NCBI GenBank assembly: GCA_043759735.1
Contig: JAYUQC010000167.1
Coordinates: forward strand, 1 to 64,000
From: CAISIP01 sp043759735
GTDB lineage: Bacteria; Pseudomonadota; Gammaproteobacteria; Burkholderiales; Burkholderiaceae_C
Direction of reading: 5' to 3'
DNA: 64,000 nucleotides
Part shown: piece after piece, positions 43,428-53,127 of the stretch
How positions within the stretch are numbered: position 1 is the stretch's first letter
Layout of the letters: each line of letters opens with the position of its first letter
Position numbers and translations under genes: made by a program
Notes under the pieces: model-generated
Databases searched by the model: none
The model's input: only the letters and a program-made list of their open reading frames with translations
What the model was told of the DNA's origin: nothing

Positions 43428-44888
43428 ATGAACAGCCTGACTCCGGTCCTCAACGTACTGGGGATTATCCTCGTCGGGTACTCGCTGATGTTCCTGGTAC
43501 CGCTCGGCTGGGCGCTGGCGCTGGACCCATCCGATCTGCACGGCGTGTGGGCCATCGCGATGGCCGCGACACTGGGAACCGGGCTGCTGTTGCTGTTGCT
43601 GACGCGCAGGCGCAGTCGGGAACTGCAGCCGCGCGATGGCTTCCTGCTGGTGAATCTGGTCTGGATCGTGCTGCCGGCCTTCTCGGCACTGCCCCTGATG
43701 ATGACGATCGGGGAATTGAGCTGGACCGACGCCTATTTCGAGGCCATGAGCGGGCTCACCGCCACCGGCGCCACGGTGTTGACCAGACTGGACCAGTTGC
43801 CGGTGTCCGTCAACATCTGGCGTGGTTTCCTGCAACTGATCGGCGGGCTGGGCATCATGCTGCTGGTGGTGGCGGTGCTGCCGCTGCTGGGCCTGGGCGG
43901 CGTGCAGTTGTACAAGGCCGAGACACCCGGGCCGATGAAGGATACGCGATTGACTCCGCGCATCGCCGAGACTGCGCGTGGACTGTGGGGCGTGTATTTT
44001 TCGTTCTCGCTGGCCTGCATGCTGGCCTACCGCTGGGCCGGCATGTCGTGGCCCGATGCGTTCATCCACATGTGCTCCACGATGGGCCTGGGCGGGTTCT
44101 CCTCGCACGACGCGAGTTTCGGCTATTGGAATTCGACCTCGATCGAATATGTCGCGATCGCGTTCATGGCCTTGGCGGGTATCAGCTTTGCACGCTATTT
44201 CATCGTCTGGCGCACGCGCTCAGCGCGCTCGCTGATGCGCGACCGGGAGGTGAGCACGTATGTGCTGGTGTTGCTGGCATCCTCGGTGGGCTTGACGGTG
44301 CTGCTGATGTTGCACGGCACCTACGACGATTGGTCCCTAGCGGCCCGCGCCGCGGCGTTCCATGTGGTGTCGCTGGCCACGACGACCGGCTATGCCTCTG
44401 CCGACTACGCGATGTGGCCGGTGTTCGCGCCGATCTGGCTGATGTTCCTGGGCACCTTCGTGTCCTGCGCCGGTTCCACCGGCGGAGGCATCAAGATGGT
44501 GCGCATGGTGCTGCTGATCAAGCAGGCGCGCCGGGAGCTGGTGCGGGCCGTCCATCCGCGGGTCGTCAACCCGGTGACCATGGGGCGCGCCACGATTCCC
44601 GCCTCCGTGATCGCGGCGGTGATGGCCTACATGCTGATCTATGGCGCGACGACACTGGGCCTGACGATGCTGATGCTGCTCTCGGGTCTGGACATCGTGA
44701 CCGCGTTCTCGGCCGTGGTGGCCACCGTCAACAACATCGGACCGGGGCTGGGGCAGGTCGGGCCATCGACCACCTTTGCCATCCTGAACGATTTCCAGAC
44801 CTGGATCGGCACCGTGGGCATGCTGATGGGACGACTGGAATTGCTGGCCGTCATCGTATTGTTCACGCCCGAGTTCTGGCGCAAATAG
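43428..44888 (+). CDS. trkH: Trk-type potassium transporter membrane subunit
   Basis: 486-residue polytopic protein with selectivity-loop glycines in the four repeats: EAMSGLTATGATVL, MCSTMGLGGFSSHD, SLATTTGYASAD and VVATVNNIGPGLG. It forms the potassium pathway with TrkA. The spacing to trkA (six bases) implies an operon. A hairpin lies 33 bases after the stop. Confidence 0.94.
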   Translation: MNSLTPVLNVLGIILVGYSLMFLVPLGWALALDPSDLHGVWAIAMAATLGTGLLLLLLTRRRSRELQPRDGFLLVNLVWIVLPAFSALPLMMTIGELSWTDAYFEAMSGLTATGATVLTRLDQLPVSVNIWRGFLQLIGGLGIMLLVVAVLPLLGLGGVQLYKAETPGPMKDTRLTPRIAETARGLWGVYFSFSLACMLAYRWAGMSWPDAFIHMCSTMGLGGFSSHDASFGYWNSTSIEYVAIAFMALAGISFARYFIVWRTRSARSLMRDREVSTYVLVLLASSVGLTVLLMLHGTYDDWSLAARAAAFHVVSLATTTGYASADYAMWPVFAPIWLMFLGTFVSCAGSTGGGIKMVRMVLLIKQARRELVRAVHPRVVNPVTMGRATIPASVIAAVMAYMLIYGATTLGLTMLMLLSGLDIVTAFSAVVATVNNIGPGLGQVGPSTTFAILNDFQTWIGTVGMLMGRLELLAVIVLFTPEFWRK

Positions 44889-44920
44889 ATTGCCGATCAG
44901 TGCCGCACGGCCGTTCTGAA

Positions 44921-44950
44921 GAAACTGACAGCCCGCTCGGGGGCAGTTTC
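44921..44950. terminator. Hairpin between trkH and the EamA gene
   Basis: GAAACTG pairs with CAGTTTC (7 bp) around an inner CCCG-CT-CGGG stem. It lies between convergent genes and could end transcription from both sides, though there is no long U tract. Confidence 0.5.
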
Positions 44951-44953
44951 ATT

Positions 44954-45856
44954 TCAGGGCCGGTGCGGCGCAGGCGCGACCGTCGGTCTTCCAGGCAGGC
45001 GCAACACTCCGGTGGACAAGGCCGTGCCCACGATCACAACCACGCCACATACCAGCATCCAGGGGGTGAGGCTTTCATCGAGCAGCAGCGTGCCGTACAG
45101 CACCGCGAACACTGGCACCAGGAAAGTCACCGTGATCGCGCGGGCCGGACCAAGCTGTTCGATCAGCCGGAAATACAGGACATAGGCGACGCCTGAACAC
45201 AGGACGCCCAGTGCCAGCAGGGACAACCAGGGGGTCAGGCCAGGGTTGTGGTCCGGCCACCACCACAGCATGGGCAGTACCAGTCCCAGCGTCGCGCCCA
45301 ACTGGCTGCCGGTGGCAATTGCCAGGGGGTTGACGCCATTGAGATAGCGCTTGGTGAAGCTGGCCGCGTAGGCATAACAGAGGGTCGCTAGCAGGCACGC
45401 CAGCACCGCCCAACCGCCCCCGCCGGGCTTGAAGCTGGCCTTGTCCGCCGCCAGCATCGCTACCCCGGCAAAGCCGATGACCAGCCCCAGGATCCGCGCA
45501 GCGTTTAATCGGTCCTTCAGCCAGAGCCAGGCGATCACGGCGCCGAACAGGGGCACCGTTGCGTTCAGGATCGCCGACAGCCCGGTGCTGATATGCATGA
45601 CCGCGTACGCGAACAGCACGAACGGCAGCGCCGAATTGAGCAGCCCGATGAACAGGATCTTGCCGGCATGATCCCGCAGCGCGTTCCAATGGCCGCTGAA
45701 CCACAGCATCGGCAGCAGCATCAGCGTGGCAATGCCGACCCGCGCGCCCGCAGTGGCCACGACCCCGAACTCGGGCGCGCCCAGGCGCATGAAAAGGAAG
45801 GACGAGCCCCAGATCGCGGCCAGCGCGACGAATTCGATGATCGGATGGCTTTTCAT
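44954..45856 (-). CDS. EamA/DMT-family transporter
   Basis: 300 residues with ten predicted helices in two EamA repeats (FVALAAIWGSSFLFMRLG at the start; WAVLACLLATLCYAYAASFT in the middle). The start at 45856 (MKSHPIIEF) gives the standard family length. These export amino acids or metabolites; the substrate cannot be read from sequence. Confidence 0.87.
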   Translation of the reverse strand: MKSHPIIEFVALAAIWGSSFLFMRLGAPEFGVVATAGARVGIATLMLLPMLWFSGHWNALRDHAGKILFIGLLNSALPFVLFAYAVMHISTGLSAILNATVPLFGAVIAWLWLKDRLNAARILGLVIGFAGVAMLAADKASFKPGGGGWAVLACLLATLCYAYAASFTKRYLNGVNPLAIATGSQLGATLGLVLPMLWWWPDHNPGLTPWLSLLALGVLCSGVAYVLYFRLIEQLGPARAITVTFLVPVFAVLYGTLLLDESLTPWMLVCGVVVIVGTALSTGVLRLPGRPTVAPAPHRP

Positions 45857-45937
45857 GGTCAGGTGGTAGGGGTTGTGCCCCGGATGGCCGTGGCAGCTGC
45901 CGAGCCGATTGCCGCACTCGGCGGCGGCATGCACCGG

Positions 45938-46501
45938 TCAGGCTGTGATTGTCCTGCCTAATTGCGCCTGCAAACGTGTGCCGCGGGCGGCGGATCCTGC
46001 CGCCGGGTCAATCCTTGACTCCAGTGCCAGCAGGCTGGCCTTGCGTGTCAGTCCGCCGGCGTAGCCGGTCAGCGCGCCATTGCTTCCTACGACCCGGTGG
46101 CAGGGCACGATGATGCTGATCGGGTTGCGCCCGACCGCCGCGCCGACCGCCCGTGCGGCGGCTGGCCTGCCGATCTGTGCGCTGATCTGCGCATACGAGC
46201 GTGTGTTGCCTGCCGCAATTTTCAGCAGTTCCCGCCACACCGAGCGCTGAAAGGGGGTTCCGGCGTCCAGATCCAGTGGCAGGTCGAAGTCGCGCCGCGT
46301 CCCGGCCAGGAACTGGCGCAACTGCAGTTCGGCGCTGCGCATGACCGGATGCCGCTCGTCGCGCGGCCAGTCGTCTGTGCCAGGATAGTGGCGCTGGCCG
46401 ACGAACCAGGCGCCTGCCAGGCCCTTGCCGGTGGCGGCCAGCGTGATGGGACCCAGCACGCTGTCCATGTCGGTACACACCAGATCAGTAGGCCATTGCA
46501 T
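45938..46501 (-). CDS. ogt: Methylated-DNA--protein-cysteine methyltransferase
   Basis: 187-residue suicide enzyme that repairs O6-methylguanine. The active-site motif IIVPCHRVVGSNGALTGYAG is intact, preceded by FQRSVWRELLKI and the helix-turn-helix region TRSYAQISAQIGRP. It begins one base after the alkA-type gene and so is in the same operon. Confidence 0.95.
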   Translation of the reverse strand: MQWPTDLVCTDMDSVLGPITLAATGKGLAGAWFVGQRHYPGTDDWPRDERHPVMRSAELQLRQFLAGTRRDFDLPLDLDAGTPFQRSVWRELLKIAAGNTRSYAQISAQIGRPAAARAVGAAVGRNPISIIVPCHRVVGSNGALTGYAGGLTRKASLLALESRIDPAAGSAARGTRLQAQLGRTITA

Positions 46502-46502
46502 G

Positions 46503-48032
46503 TCAATCTCCTTGGGTTGCTGGTGACGCGCGGGTCGGCACTGGCAAACTGCTCCAGGCGCGCAGCACCGCATAGCTGCGCCAGGGTCGCCAGACCTGGG
46601 ACCGCGCCTCGGCGGCGCGTGCGGGGCGGGCATCGTGCTGCACACCGAGCGCCTTGTGCAGCGCCACGTCGCCCGATGGAAACGCATCGGGCCAGCGCAG
46701 GGCACGCATCGCGATGTACTGCGCGGTCCAGTCGCCGATGCCGGGCAGGGCGCGCAGCTGCGCCATTGTGGCTGCGATGTCGACGCCGGCATGCAACACC
46801 AGCTGCCCGCTGTCGAGCGCCATCGCCAGGCCCTGCAATGCCCGCTGGCGCTGGCGAACAATGCCCAGCGCGCCCAGCGCATCGCCACTGGCAGCGGCCA
46901 GTGCAGCGGGCGTGGGAAACAAGCGATTCAGGGCCGGGTACGGCGTATCGATGGCCTGACCGAACTGTTGCACCAGGCGCTGCGCCAGTGTACGCGCGGC
47001 GGCCACCGTGATCTGCTGGCCCAGCACGGCACGTACCGCCAGCTCGAAGCCGTCGATCGTGCCCGGAACACGCAGCCCGTCGGCGTCGGGGAAATGCGGA
47101 TGCAATACCTGATTGATGTTGTGCGGGTCCGCGTCCAGGTCGAACATCTGGCGTACCCGCCGGCTCAGTTGCGGTAGCACCAGGCGCAGCCCGTCGCTGA
47201 CCTGCAGCTCCAGGTGGCAACGTTGCGGGTCGAACCGCGCCAGCAACCAGCCGCAGTGGTCGGTGCCGGCCGTGTGCAGGCGCACCGTGCGCCCGAATGT
47301 GAAGGCGTTCGCAGGCTTGCCTGATTCCACAAACTCCACACCGTCAATCTGCCGCCGCTGCAAGAACGCGCCGATCGCCGCGATATCGTACGGCGGACGG
47401 TAGCCGAGCCGAACCCGGATGCTGCCCCCCGGCGGCGCCGCACCGGCGCGCCGCAGCTGCGTCGGGTTGAGCTTGTAGTGCGCCGCGAACGCATCGTTGA
47501 ACCGGCGCACGCTGGCAAAGCCACTCGCGATCGCGATCTGCCCGACCGGCAGATCGGTGTCGGTCAGCAACTGCTTGGCTGCCAGCAGTCTGCGGGTCTG
47601 CAGGTACTGCATCGGCGAGACGCCAAACTGGGCCTCGAAGATGCGGCGCAGATGCCGGTCACTGACGCCCAGGCGCGTTGCCAGCCGACCGACCGACGCA
47701 TCGTCGCCGAGCCAGGTGTCCGGTTCGTCCAGCAGCCGCGCCGCCTGCAGCGCCAGAATGGCCGATGCGTCCTGGATCGACCACCACTGGGTTCCCGCTG
47801 CCAGCTCGGGCCGGCAGCGCAGACAGGGTCGGAACCCGGCCGTCTCGGCCTTGGCGGCATGCACAAAGAAGCGGCAGTTCTCGCGCCGCGGCGTGCGCAC
47901 TCTGCACACCGGCCGGCAATAAATGCCGGTCGAGGTGACACCGGTGAAAAAGCGGCCGTCGAAACGCGCATCGCGGGCCTTGAGGGCCAGGTAGCATGCG
48001 TCCTGATCGATGGTGCTGGTGGTGTCGGCCAT
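46503..48032 (-). CDS. Ada-like activator fused to AlkA DNA-3-methyladenine glycosylase
   Basis: 509 residues in three parts. The N-terminal Ada zinc domain (to about 80) has cysteines at C39, C43, C70 and C73, the first being the methyl acceptor in Ada. An AraC-type helix-turn-helix follows (about 90-190: ASVGRLATRLGVSDRHLRRI, PVGQIAIASGFASVRRFNDA). The AlkA domain (about 205-490) has the HhH motif LPGIGDWTAQYIAMRA and the catalytic Asp in FPSGDVAL. It combines methyl-damage sensing, gene activation and base excision in one chain. The separate ogt downstream supplies the guanine methyltransferase that Ada would normally carry. Confidence 0.92.
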   Translation of the reverse strand: MADTTSTIDQDACYLALKARDARFDGRFFTGVTSTGIYCRPVCRVRTPRRENCRFFVHAAKAETAGFRPCLRCRPELAAGTQWWSIQDASAILALQAARLLDEPDTWLGDDASVGRLATRLGVSDRHLRRIFEAQFGVSPMQYLQTRRLLAAKQLLTDTDLPVGQIAIASGFASVRRFNDAFAAHYKLNPTQLRRAGAAPPGGSIRVRLGYRPPYDIAAIGAFLQRRQIDGVEFVESGKPANAFTFGRTVRLHTAGTDHCGWLLARFDPQRCHLELQVSDGLRLVLPQLSRRVRQMFDLDADPHNINQVLHPHFPDADGLRVPGTIDGFELAVRAVLGQQITVAAARTLAQRLVQQFGQAIDTPYPALNRLFPTPAALAAASGDALGALGIVRQRQRALQGLAMALDSGQLVLHAGVDIAATMAQLRALPGIGDWTAQYIAMRALRWPDAFPSGDVALHKALGVQHDARPARAAEARSQVWRPWRSYAVLRAWSSLPVPTRASPATQGD

Positions 48033-48186
48033 GGCGTCATGGTACGCCGGTGCAGGCAGCGGATTAGCCGTTTTCGGACATGTGGATTTCGACCCGATAG
48101 GCCAACGCTGGCGCACACGGTCAATGCGCTGGCGACAGCGGCAGGCGGTTTGTCAGGCATCCATGCTGCGCATTGCGCAATTCGCC

Positions 48187-48203
48187 CTTGGGGCGGCCCG
48201 GCG
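48187..48203. repeat. 17-bp GC-rich repeat CTTGGGGCGGCCCGGCG, copy 1
   Basis: Identical to 57459-57475. Lies in the gap between the alkA-type gene and glgX. Related in core to the repeat at 20028. Probably a dispersed intergenic repeat. Confidence 0.5.
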
Positions 48204-48253
48204 GCGCAAGCGTGCGCAATACATCGTGCGTGTCTCGTGCGCGCCGCCGGCCA

Positions 48254-50389
48254 TCAGCTGTGGGGTAACGCGCGCTCCATCGCCACGAGCAGTTGCAGGC
48301 TGTGCGCTGCCACCGGCATGGTCGCGTCGCCCAGTCCGTTCCCCAGGCCACTGCCACGGGCATGCTGTGTGTCCAACAGTACTTCCCAGGCGCCTGATGG
48401 CAACTGGAACTCGATGCCGGTGACGCCTGCGTTCACCAGCAGCAGCAGGGCGCTGCGCGAGCGCCCCGGCCGTCCGATCAGGCAGGCCAGTGCCCGCTCG
48501 CCGTCTTGCCAGGCATCGCCCTGCAGGATGGTGCCGTCGGGCTGCAGCCAGCTGAGGTCACGCTTGCCCTGTATATCGCTATTGCCGTTGTACCAGCCAG
48601 CGCCCAGTGGCAGGACATCGCGGCGTAGTTGCAGCAATCGCGCCGTGAAGGCGCGCAGATCGGCGTCGAGCGCGGACCAATCGATCCAGGTCGTCGCATT
48701 GTCCTGGTTATAGGGATTGTTGTTGCCGCCCTGCGTATGACCAAGCTCCGCGCCAGCCGCCAGCATCGGCGTGCCCTGGCTCAGTACGGTGCAGGCCAGC
48801 AACGCGCGTTGCAGCTTGCCGCGCAGCGCGAGAATGCCACCGTCCTGGGTCGGGCCCTCCATGCCGCAGTTGAAGCTCAGGTTGTCGCCATGGCCGTCGC
48901 GGTTGTTCTCGCCGTTGGCCTCGTTGTGGCGCTGGTTGTAGCTGACCAGATCCTGCAGCGTGAAACCGTCATGCGAGACGATGTAGTTGACCGACGCTGC
49001 CGGCGCCCGCTGGCGCGACTGGAACATGTCGCTGGAGCCGCACAGGCGCCGCGCGAATTCGCCACGCAAGCCAGGGCCGTTACCGTTGCCCGGCTCGGCC
49101 TGCCAGCCGAGCCAGAAGCGGCGCATGCCGTCGCGGAATTTGTCGTTCCATTCCATCCATCCGCGTGGGAAGCCGCCGCTCTGGTAGCCGCCCGGACCCA
49201 GGTCCCATGGCTCGGCGATCAGTTTCACGCCGCGCAGCAGCGGGTCCTGTGCCAGCGCCATGAAGAACGGGCCATCACGCTCGAAGCCGCGGTCGGTGCG
49301 GCCCAGCACCGGGGCCAGGTCGAAACGAAAACCGTCGACATGCATCTCGCCAACCCAATAGCGCAGGCTGTCCATCACCAGGCGCAAGACCTGCGGGCGG
49401 CGGATGTCCAGGGTATTGCCGCATCCGCTGAAGTTGTCGTACCGCGCCGGGTCGTCTTCGCGCAGGCGGTAGTAGCCGGCGTTGTCCAGGCCGCGCAAGC
49501 TGATCGTCGGGCCGGATTCATCGGTCTCTGCCGTGTGGTTGAACACCACATCGAGCATGACCTCGATGCCGGCCCGGTGCAATGCGCGAACCATGGCGCG
49601 AAATTCATCGCGCACCGACAGGCCGCCTTGTCCACTGGCCAGGCGCGGGTCGGGGCAAAAGAAGGCCAGTGTGTTGTAGCCCCAGTAGTTGCGCTTGCCT
49701 TGCGCGGACAGCCGCTGCTCGTCCAGCGCCAGGTGCACCGGCAGCAGGCTCACGGTGGTGATGCCCAGTTGGCGCAGATGGTCGATCGACGCCGGATGGG
49801 CCAGACCGGCATAACTGCCGCGCAGGTGCATCGGCAGCGCCGGATGCAGACGCGTGAAGCCGCGCACATGCAGCTCGTACAGCACCGTGTCGTGCGCCGC
49901 GACGCACGGTGGCTTGTCGTCACCCCAGTCGTAGTGATCGGACACGACGCGTGCCTTGAGCGCAGTTGCCGCGTTGTCGGTCGGGTCCGCTTGCAAAGGA
50001 TTCCCGCGCGTAGCGCCGACATGCGCGTTGCGCCAATCGAACCGGCCAAGCACCTCACGCGCATAGGGGTCGAGCAGCAGCTTTTCGGCATTGAAGCGCT
50101 GGCCGCGTTGCGGGGCCCAAGGCCCATGGGCGCGCAGCCCGTAGACAAGTCCTGGTTCACACTGGGGCAAATAGCCGTTCCAGACCCCGTCGTGGGGGCC
50201 GAACAATGGCAGGCGCGCCTGCTCGTGCAGGCCTGCGTGGTCGAACAGGCAGACATCGATTGCGCTCGCGCTGTCGGAGCAAACTGAAAAATGCACGCCC
50301 TGTCCGTCCCAATGGGCGCCCAGCGGCTGGCCGGGGCGGCCGGGCAGCCAGCGGGGCGTGGTTGCGCGCTCGGAGCTGCCGGTATTCAT
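48254..50389 (-). CDS. glgX: Glycogen debranching enzyme GlgX
   Basis: 711-residue GH13 isoamylase-type enzyme that removes alpha-1,6 branches left by phosphorylase. It has an N-terminal CBM48 domain (PLGAHWDGQGVHFSVCSDSA) and the GH13 barrel with conserved regions DVVFNHT, DGFRFDLAPVLG (nucleophile Asp), LIAEPWDLG (acid Glu) and YIVSHDG. ATG 50389 is taken as start; the frame extends upstream without protein-like sequence. It lies downstream of glgP on the same strand. Confidence 0.93.
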   Translation of the reverse strand: MNTGSSERATTPRWLPGRPGQPLGAHWDGQGVHFSVCSDSASAIDVCLFDHAGLHEQARLPLFGPHDGVWNGYLPQCEPGLVYGLRAHGPWAPQRGQRFNAEKLLLDPYAREVLGRFDWRNAHVGATRGNPLQADPTDNAATALKARVVSDHYDWGDDKPPCVAAHDTVLYELHVRGFTRLHPALPMHLRGSYAGLAHPASIDHLRQLGITTVSLLPVHLALDEQRLSAQGKRNYWGYNTLAFFCPDPRLASGQGGLSVRDEFRAMVRALHRAGIEVMLDVVFNHTAETDESGPTISLRGLDNAGYYRLREDDPARYDNFSGCGNTLDIRRPQVLRLVMDSLRYWVGEMHVDGFRFDLAPVLGRTDRGFERDGPFFMALAQDPLLRGVKLIAEPWDLGPGGYQSGGFPRGWMEWNDKFRDGMRRFWLGWQAEPGNGNGPGLRGEFARRLCGSSDMFQSRQRAPAASVNYIVSHDGFTLQDLVSYNQRHNEANGENNRDGHGDNLSFNCGMEGPTQDGGILALRGKLQRALLACTVLSQGTPMLAAGAELGHTQGGNNNPYNQDNATTWIDWSALDADLRAFTARLLQLRRDVLPLGAGWYNGNSDIQGKRDLSWLQPDGTILQGDAWQDGERALACLIGRPGRSRSALLLLVNAGVTGIEFQLPSGAWEVLLDTQHARGSGLGNGLGDATMPVAAHSLQLLVAMERALPHS

Positions 50390-50498
50390 CAACGGCGCAC
50401 CCGTCTTCGCGCTGCCTGAGGCAAGCGCAGGACGAACGGCAATGGGCTGGTCGTGCAGGGTGAAAACATCGACACGGGGGGCGCGGGTTGCGGAGCAG

Positions 50499-52931
50499 TC
50501 AGTCCGGAATCGGCGCGACGTGCCAGATCTGCGACGCATACTGGCGTATGGTTCGGTCAGACGAAAACGGTCCCATGCCGGCCACGTTGTTGATCGATTT
50601 TTCCCACCATTGCGCCGGCTGCTGGTACAGCGCATCGACCCGCGACTGGGCCGCGATGTACGAACCGTAGTCGGCCAGCAACATGTAATGGTCGCCGCGC
50701 CACAATAGCGCATCCACCAGTGGACTGTAGCGGCCCGGCTCGTCGGGTGAGAACCGGTCTCCGGCAATCGCGTCAAGCGCGCCGCGCAGGGCCGGAATCG
50801 TCTCGTAGTAACCCATCGGATGGTAGCCGCGCTGGCGCAGCGCCCGTACCTCGCCGGCGCCCAGGCCGAAGATGAAGATGTTGTCGTCTCCGACGTTCTG
50901 CCGGATCTCGATGTTGGCGCCGTCGTCGGTGCCAATGGTCAGCGCGCCGTTCAGCGCCAGCTTCATGTTGCCGGTGCCGGACGCTTCAGTGCCGGCAGTC
51001 GATATCTGCTCCGACAGGTCGGCGCCGGGCATGATGGTTTCGGCCACCGACACGCCGTAGTTGGGAATGAAAACCACCTTGAGCCTGTCGCCGATCACCG
51101 GGTCGGCATTGACCACCCCGCCCACGTCGTGAATCAGCCGGATGATGGACTTGGCGGTGTGGTAGGACGACGCGGCCTTGCCGGCAAAGATGACGGTGCG
51201 CGGCACCCAGTCGGCTTCGGGCTGGGCCAGGATGGCCAGGTAGCGCGTCACCACATGCAGCACATTGAGCAACTGGCGCTTGTATTCGTGAATGCGCTTG
51301 ACCTGCACGTCGAACAGGCTGTCCGGGTTCACCGTGATGCCGGCGGTGCGCGCGATCAGCCTGGCCAGGCGCAGTTTGTTGTCACGCTTGATGGCCGCAA
51401 AGCGCTGCTGGAACACTTTGTCGTGCGCATGGGCGCGCAAGCCCGCGAGTTGCTCCAGGTCCAGTCGCCAGCCCGCGCCCAGGGTGCTGTCGAGCAGGTC
51501 CGACAGACCGGGATTGGCCTCGGACAGCCAGCGCCTGGGCGTGACGCCGTTGGTCATGTTGGTGAAGCGCTGCGGCCACATGTGGGCGAAGTCGGCAAAG
51601 ATGGTTTGCACCAGCAGGTCGGAGTGCAATGCCGATACCCCGTTGATCGTGTGGCTGCCGACGATCGACAGATGCGCCATGCGCACCCGGCGCTCGCCAT
51701 GTTCGTCGATCAGCGACAGCCGCGCCAGAAAGGCGTCGTCGCCGGGGCGGTGCCGCGCCGCAGCCTCCAGAAAATCCTTGTTGATGTGAAAGATGATCTC
51801 CAGATGCCGCGGCAATACATGCTGCATCAGCGCCACGGTCCACGTCTCCAATGCCTCGGGCATCAAGGTGTGGTTGGTATAGGAGAAGGTGCGGGTGCAG
51901 ATCGACCAGGCCAGGTCCCAGGCCATGCCGTGTTCGTCGCAGAGCACCCGCAACAGTTCGGCCACACCGATGGCGGGGTGCGTGTCATTGAGGTGTACGG
52001 CCACCTTGTCGGCCAGGTTCTCCAGTGTGGCGTGTTCGCGCAGGTGCCGGCCCACCATGTCCTGAATCGAGGCGGCAACGAAAAAATACTCCTGCTTGAG
52101 GCGCAGCTCGCGTCCGGCGGGCGTGCTGTCATTGGGGTACAGCACCCAGGAGATGTTTTCGTATTCATTCTTGGCACCCGCAGCGCGCGCATAGTCGCCG
52201 GTGTTGAAGGCACCCAAATCAATGTGCGCCGGTGCCGCCGCTTTCCACAGGCGCAGGGTGCTGACCTTGCGGTTGCCGTGTCCGGGAATCACCATGTCAT
52301 AGGCCTTGGCCTCGACCTCGGCCGCATGGCGCCAGTTCGCCGTACCGTTCGTGTGTTCGACCCAGCCGCCGAAGCGCACGGGGTAGGCGACCTCGGGGCG
52401 GGGGAACTCCCACGCGGTGCCATCCTTGAGCCAGGGGTCCGGGTACTCCATCTGGCTGCCTTGCTGGATCTCCTGCGCGAACATGCCGTATTCATACCGA
52501 ATGCCATAGCCGAAGGACGGCAAGCCAACGGTGGCCATCGAGTCGAGGAAGCAGGCGGCGAGGCGACCCAGGCCGCCATTGCCCAAAGCCGCGTCCGGTT
52601 CATGGTCGGCTACGTCCTCCAGGCTGCGCGCATATTCCTGCAGACCCTGGCGGGCCGCGGCGCCCAGGTCCAGCGCGGCCAGCGCGTTGGACATGCTGCG
52701 CCCGATCAGGAATTCCATCGACAGGTAGTACACGCGCCGGGCTTTGCCATTGCGCTCGCGGGCCTCGTTTTCGACCCAGCGTTGCGCGAGCTGGGCGCGC
52801 GCTACCTGCGACACCGCCAGCATCAATTCGTTCGACGTGGCCAGCCGGGCATCGACCGCCACATGCTTGAGCAACTGCTCACCGATGGCCGTACCCAGGC
52901 TGGAGGGAACAGGGGAAACGCGCTTGTTCAC
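50499..52931 (-). CDS. glgP: Glycogen/maltodextrin phosphorylase
   Basis: 810-residue GT35 phosphorylase releasing glucose-1-phosphate. It has the N-terminal YYLSMEFLIGRSMSNAL, the catalytic-loop ADHEPDAALGNGGLGRLAAC, and the pyridoxal-phosphate lysine in EASGTGNMKLALNG. GTG 52931 is the start, with AGGA seven bases before it. It is divergent from glgC across 196 bases that must hold both promoters. Confidence 0.95.
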   Translation of the reverse strand: MNKRVSPVPSSLGTAIGEQLLKHVAVDARLATSNELMLAVSQVARAQLAQRWVENEARERNGKARRVYYLSMEFLIGRSMSNALAALDLGAAARQGLQEYARSLEDVADHEPDAALGNGGLGRLAACFLDSMATVGLPSFGYGIRYEYGMFAQEIQQGSQMEYPDPWLKDGTAWEFPRPEVAYPVRFGGWVEHTNGTANWRHAAEVEAKAYDMVIPGHGNRKVSTLRLWKAAAPAHIDLGAFNTGDYARAAGAKNEYENISWVLYPNDSTPAGRELRLKQEYFFVAASIQDMVGRHLREHATLENLADKVAVHLNDTHPAIGVAELLRVLCDEHGMAWDLAWSICTRTFSYTNHTLMPEALETWTVALMQHVLPRHLEIIFHINKDFLEAAARHRPGDDAFLARLSLIDEHGERRVRMAHLSIVGSHTINGVSALHSDLLVQTIFADFAHMWPQRFTNMTNGVTPRRWLSEANPGLSDLLDSTLGAGWRLDLEQLAGLRAHAHDKVFQQRFAAIKRDNKLRLARLIARTAGITVNPDSLFDVQVKRIHEYKRQLLNVLHVVTRYLAILAQPEADWVPRTVIFAGKAASSYHTAKSIIRLIHDVGGVVNADPVIGDRLKVVFIPNYGVSVAETIMPGADLSEQISTAGTEASGTGNMKLALNGALTIGTDDGANIEIRQNVGDDNIFIFGLGAGEVRALRQRGYHPMGYYETIPALRGALDAIAGDRFSPDEPGRYSPLVDALLWRGDHYMLLADYGSYIAAQSRVDALYQQPAQWWEKSINNVAGMGPFSSDRTIRQYASQIWHVAPIPD

Positions 52932-53127
52932 GGACAATTCCTGGTTGATACGGGTTATGCCACGACGCCGGCGAGCCGACCCTGCAAAGTAGGGTGTGGC
53001 CAGGAACGCGAAACCCGCGCTGAAATTCTCGCATGCCAGGCACTGGCGCGGAGCCGAACGGCTCCTTGGGTTGGCATCGGCATTAAGATGGGTGCGGAAA
53101 AACAACCGCGACCTGCAAGGAGGCACC

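Noticed and set aside
42333..44108. 591-residue minus-strand frame
   Set aside because: Antisense to trkA and trkH; composition rich in Gln, His and Arg, typical of antisense shadows.
43292..45196. 634-residue plus-strand frame
   Set aside because: Shifted frame over trkH, with Arg/Gly/His-rich translation and no family features.
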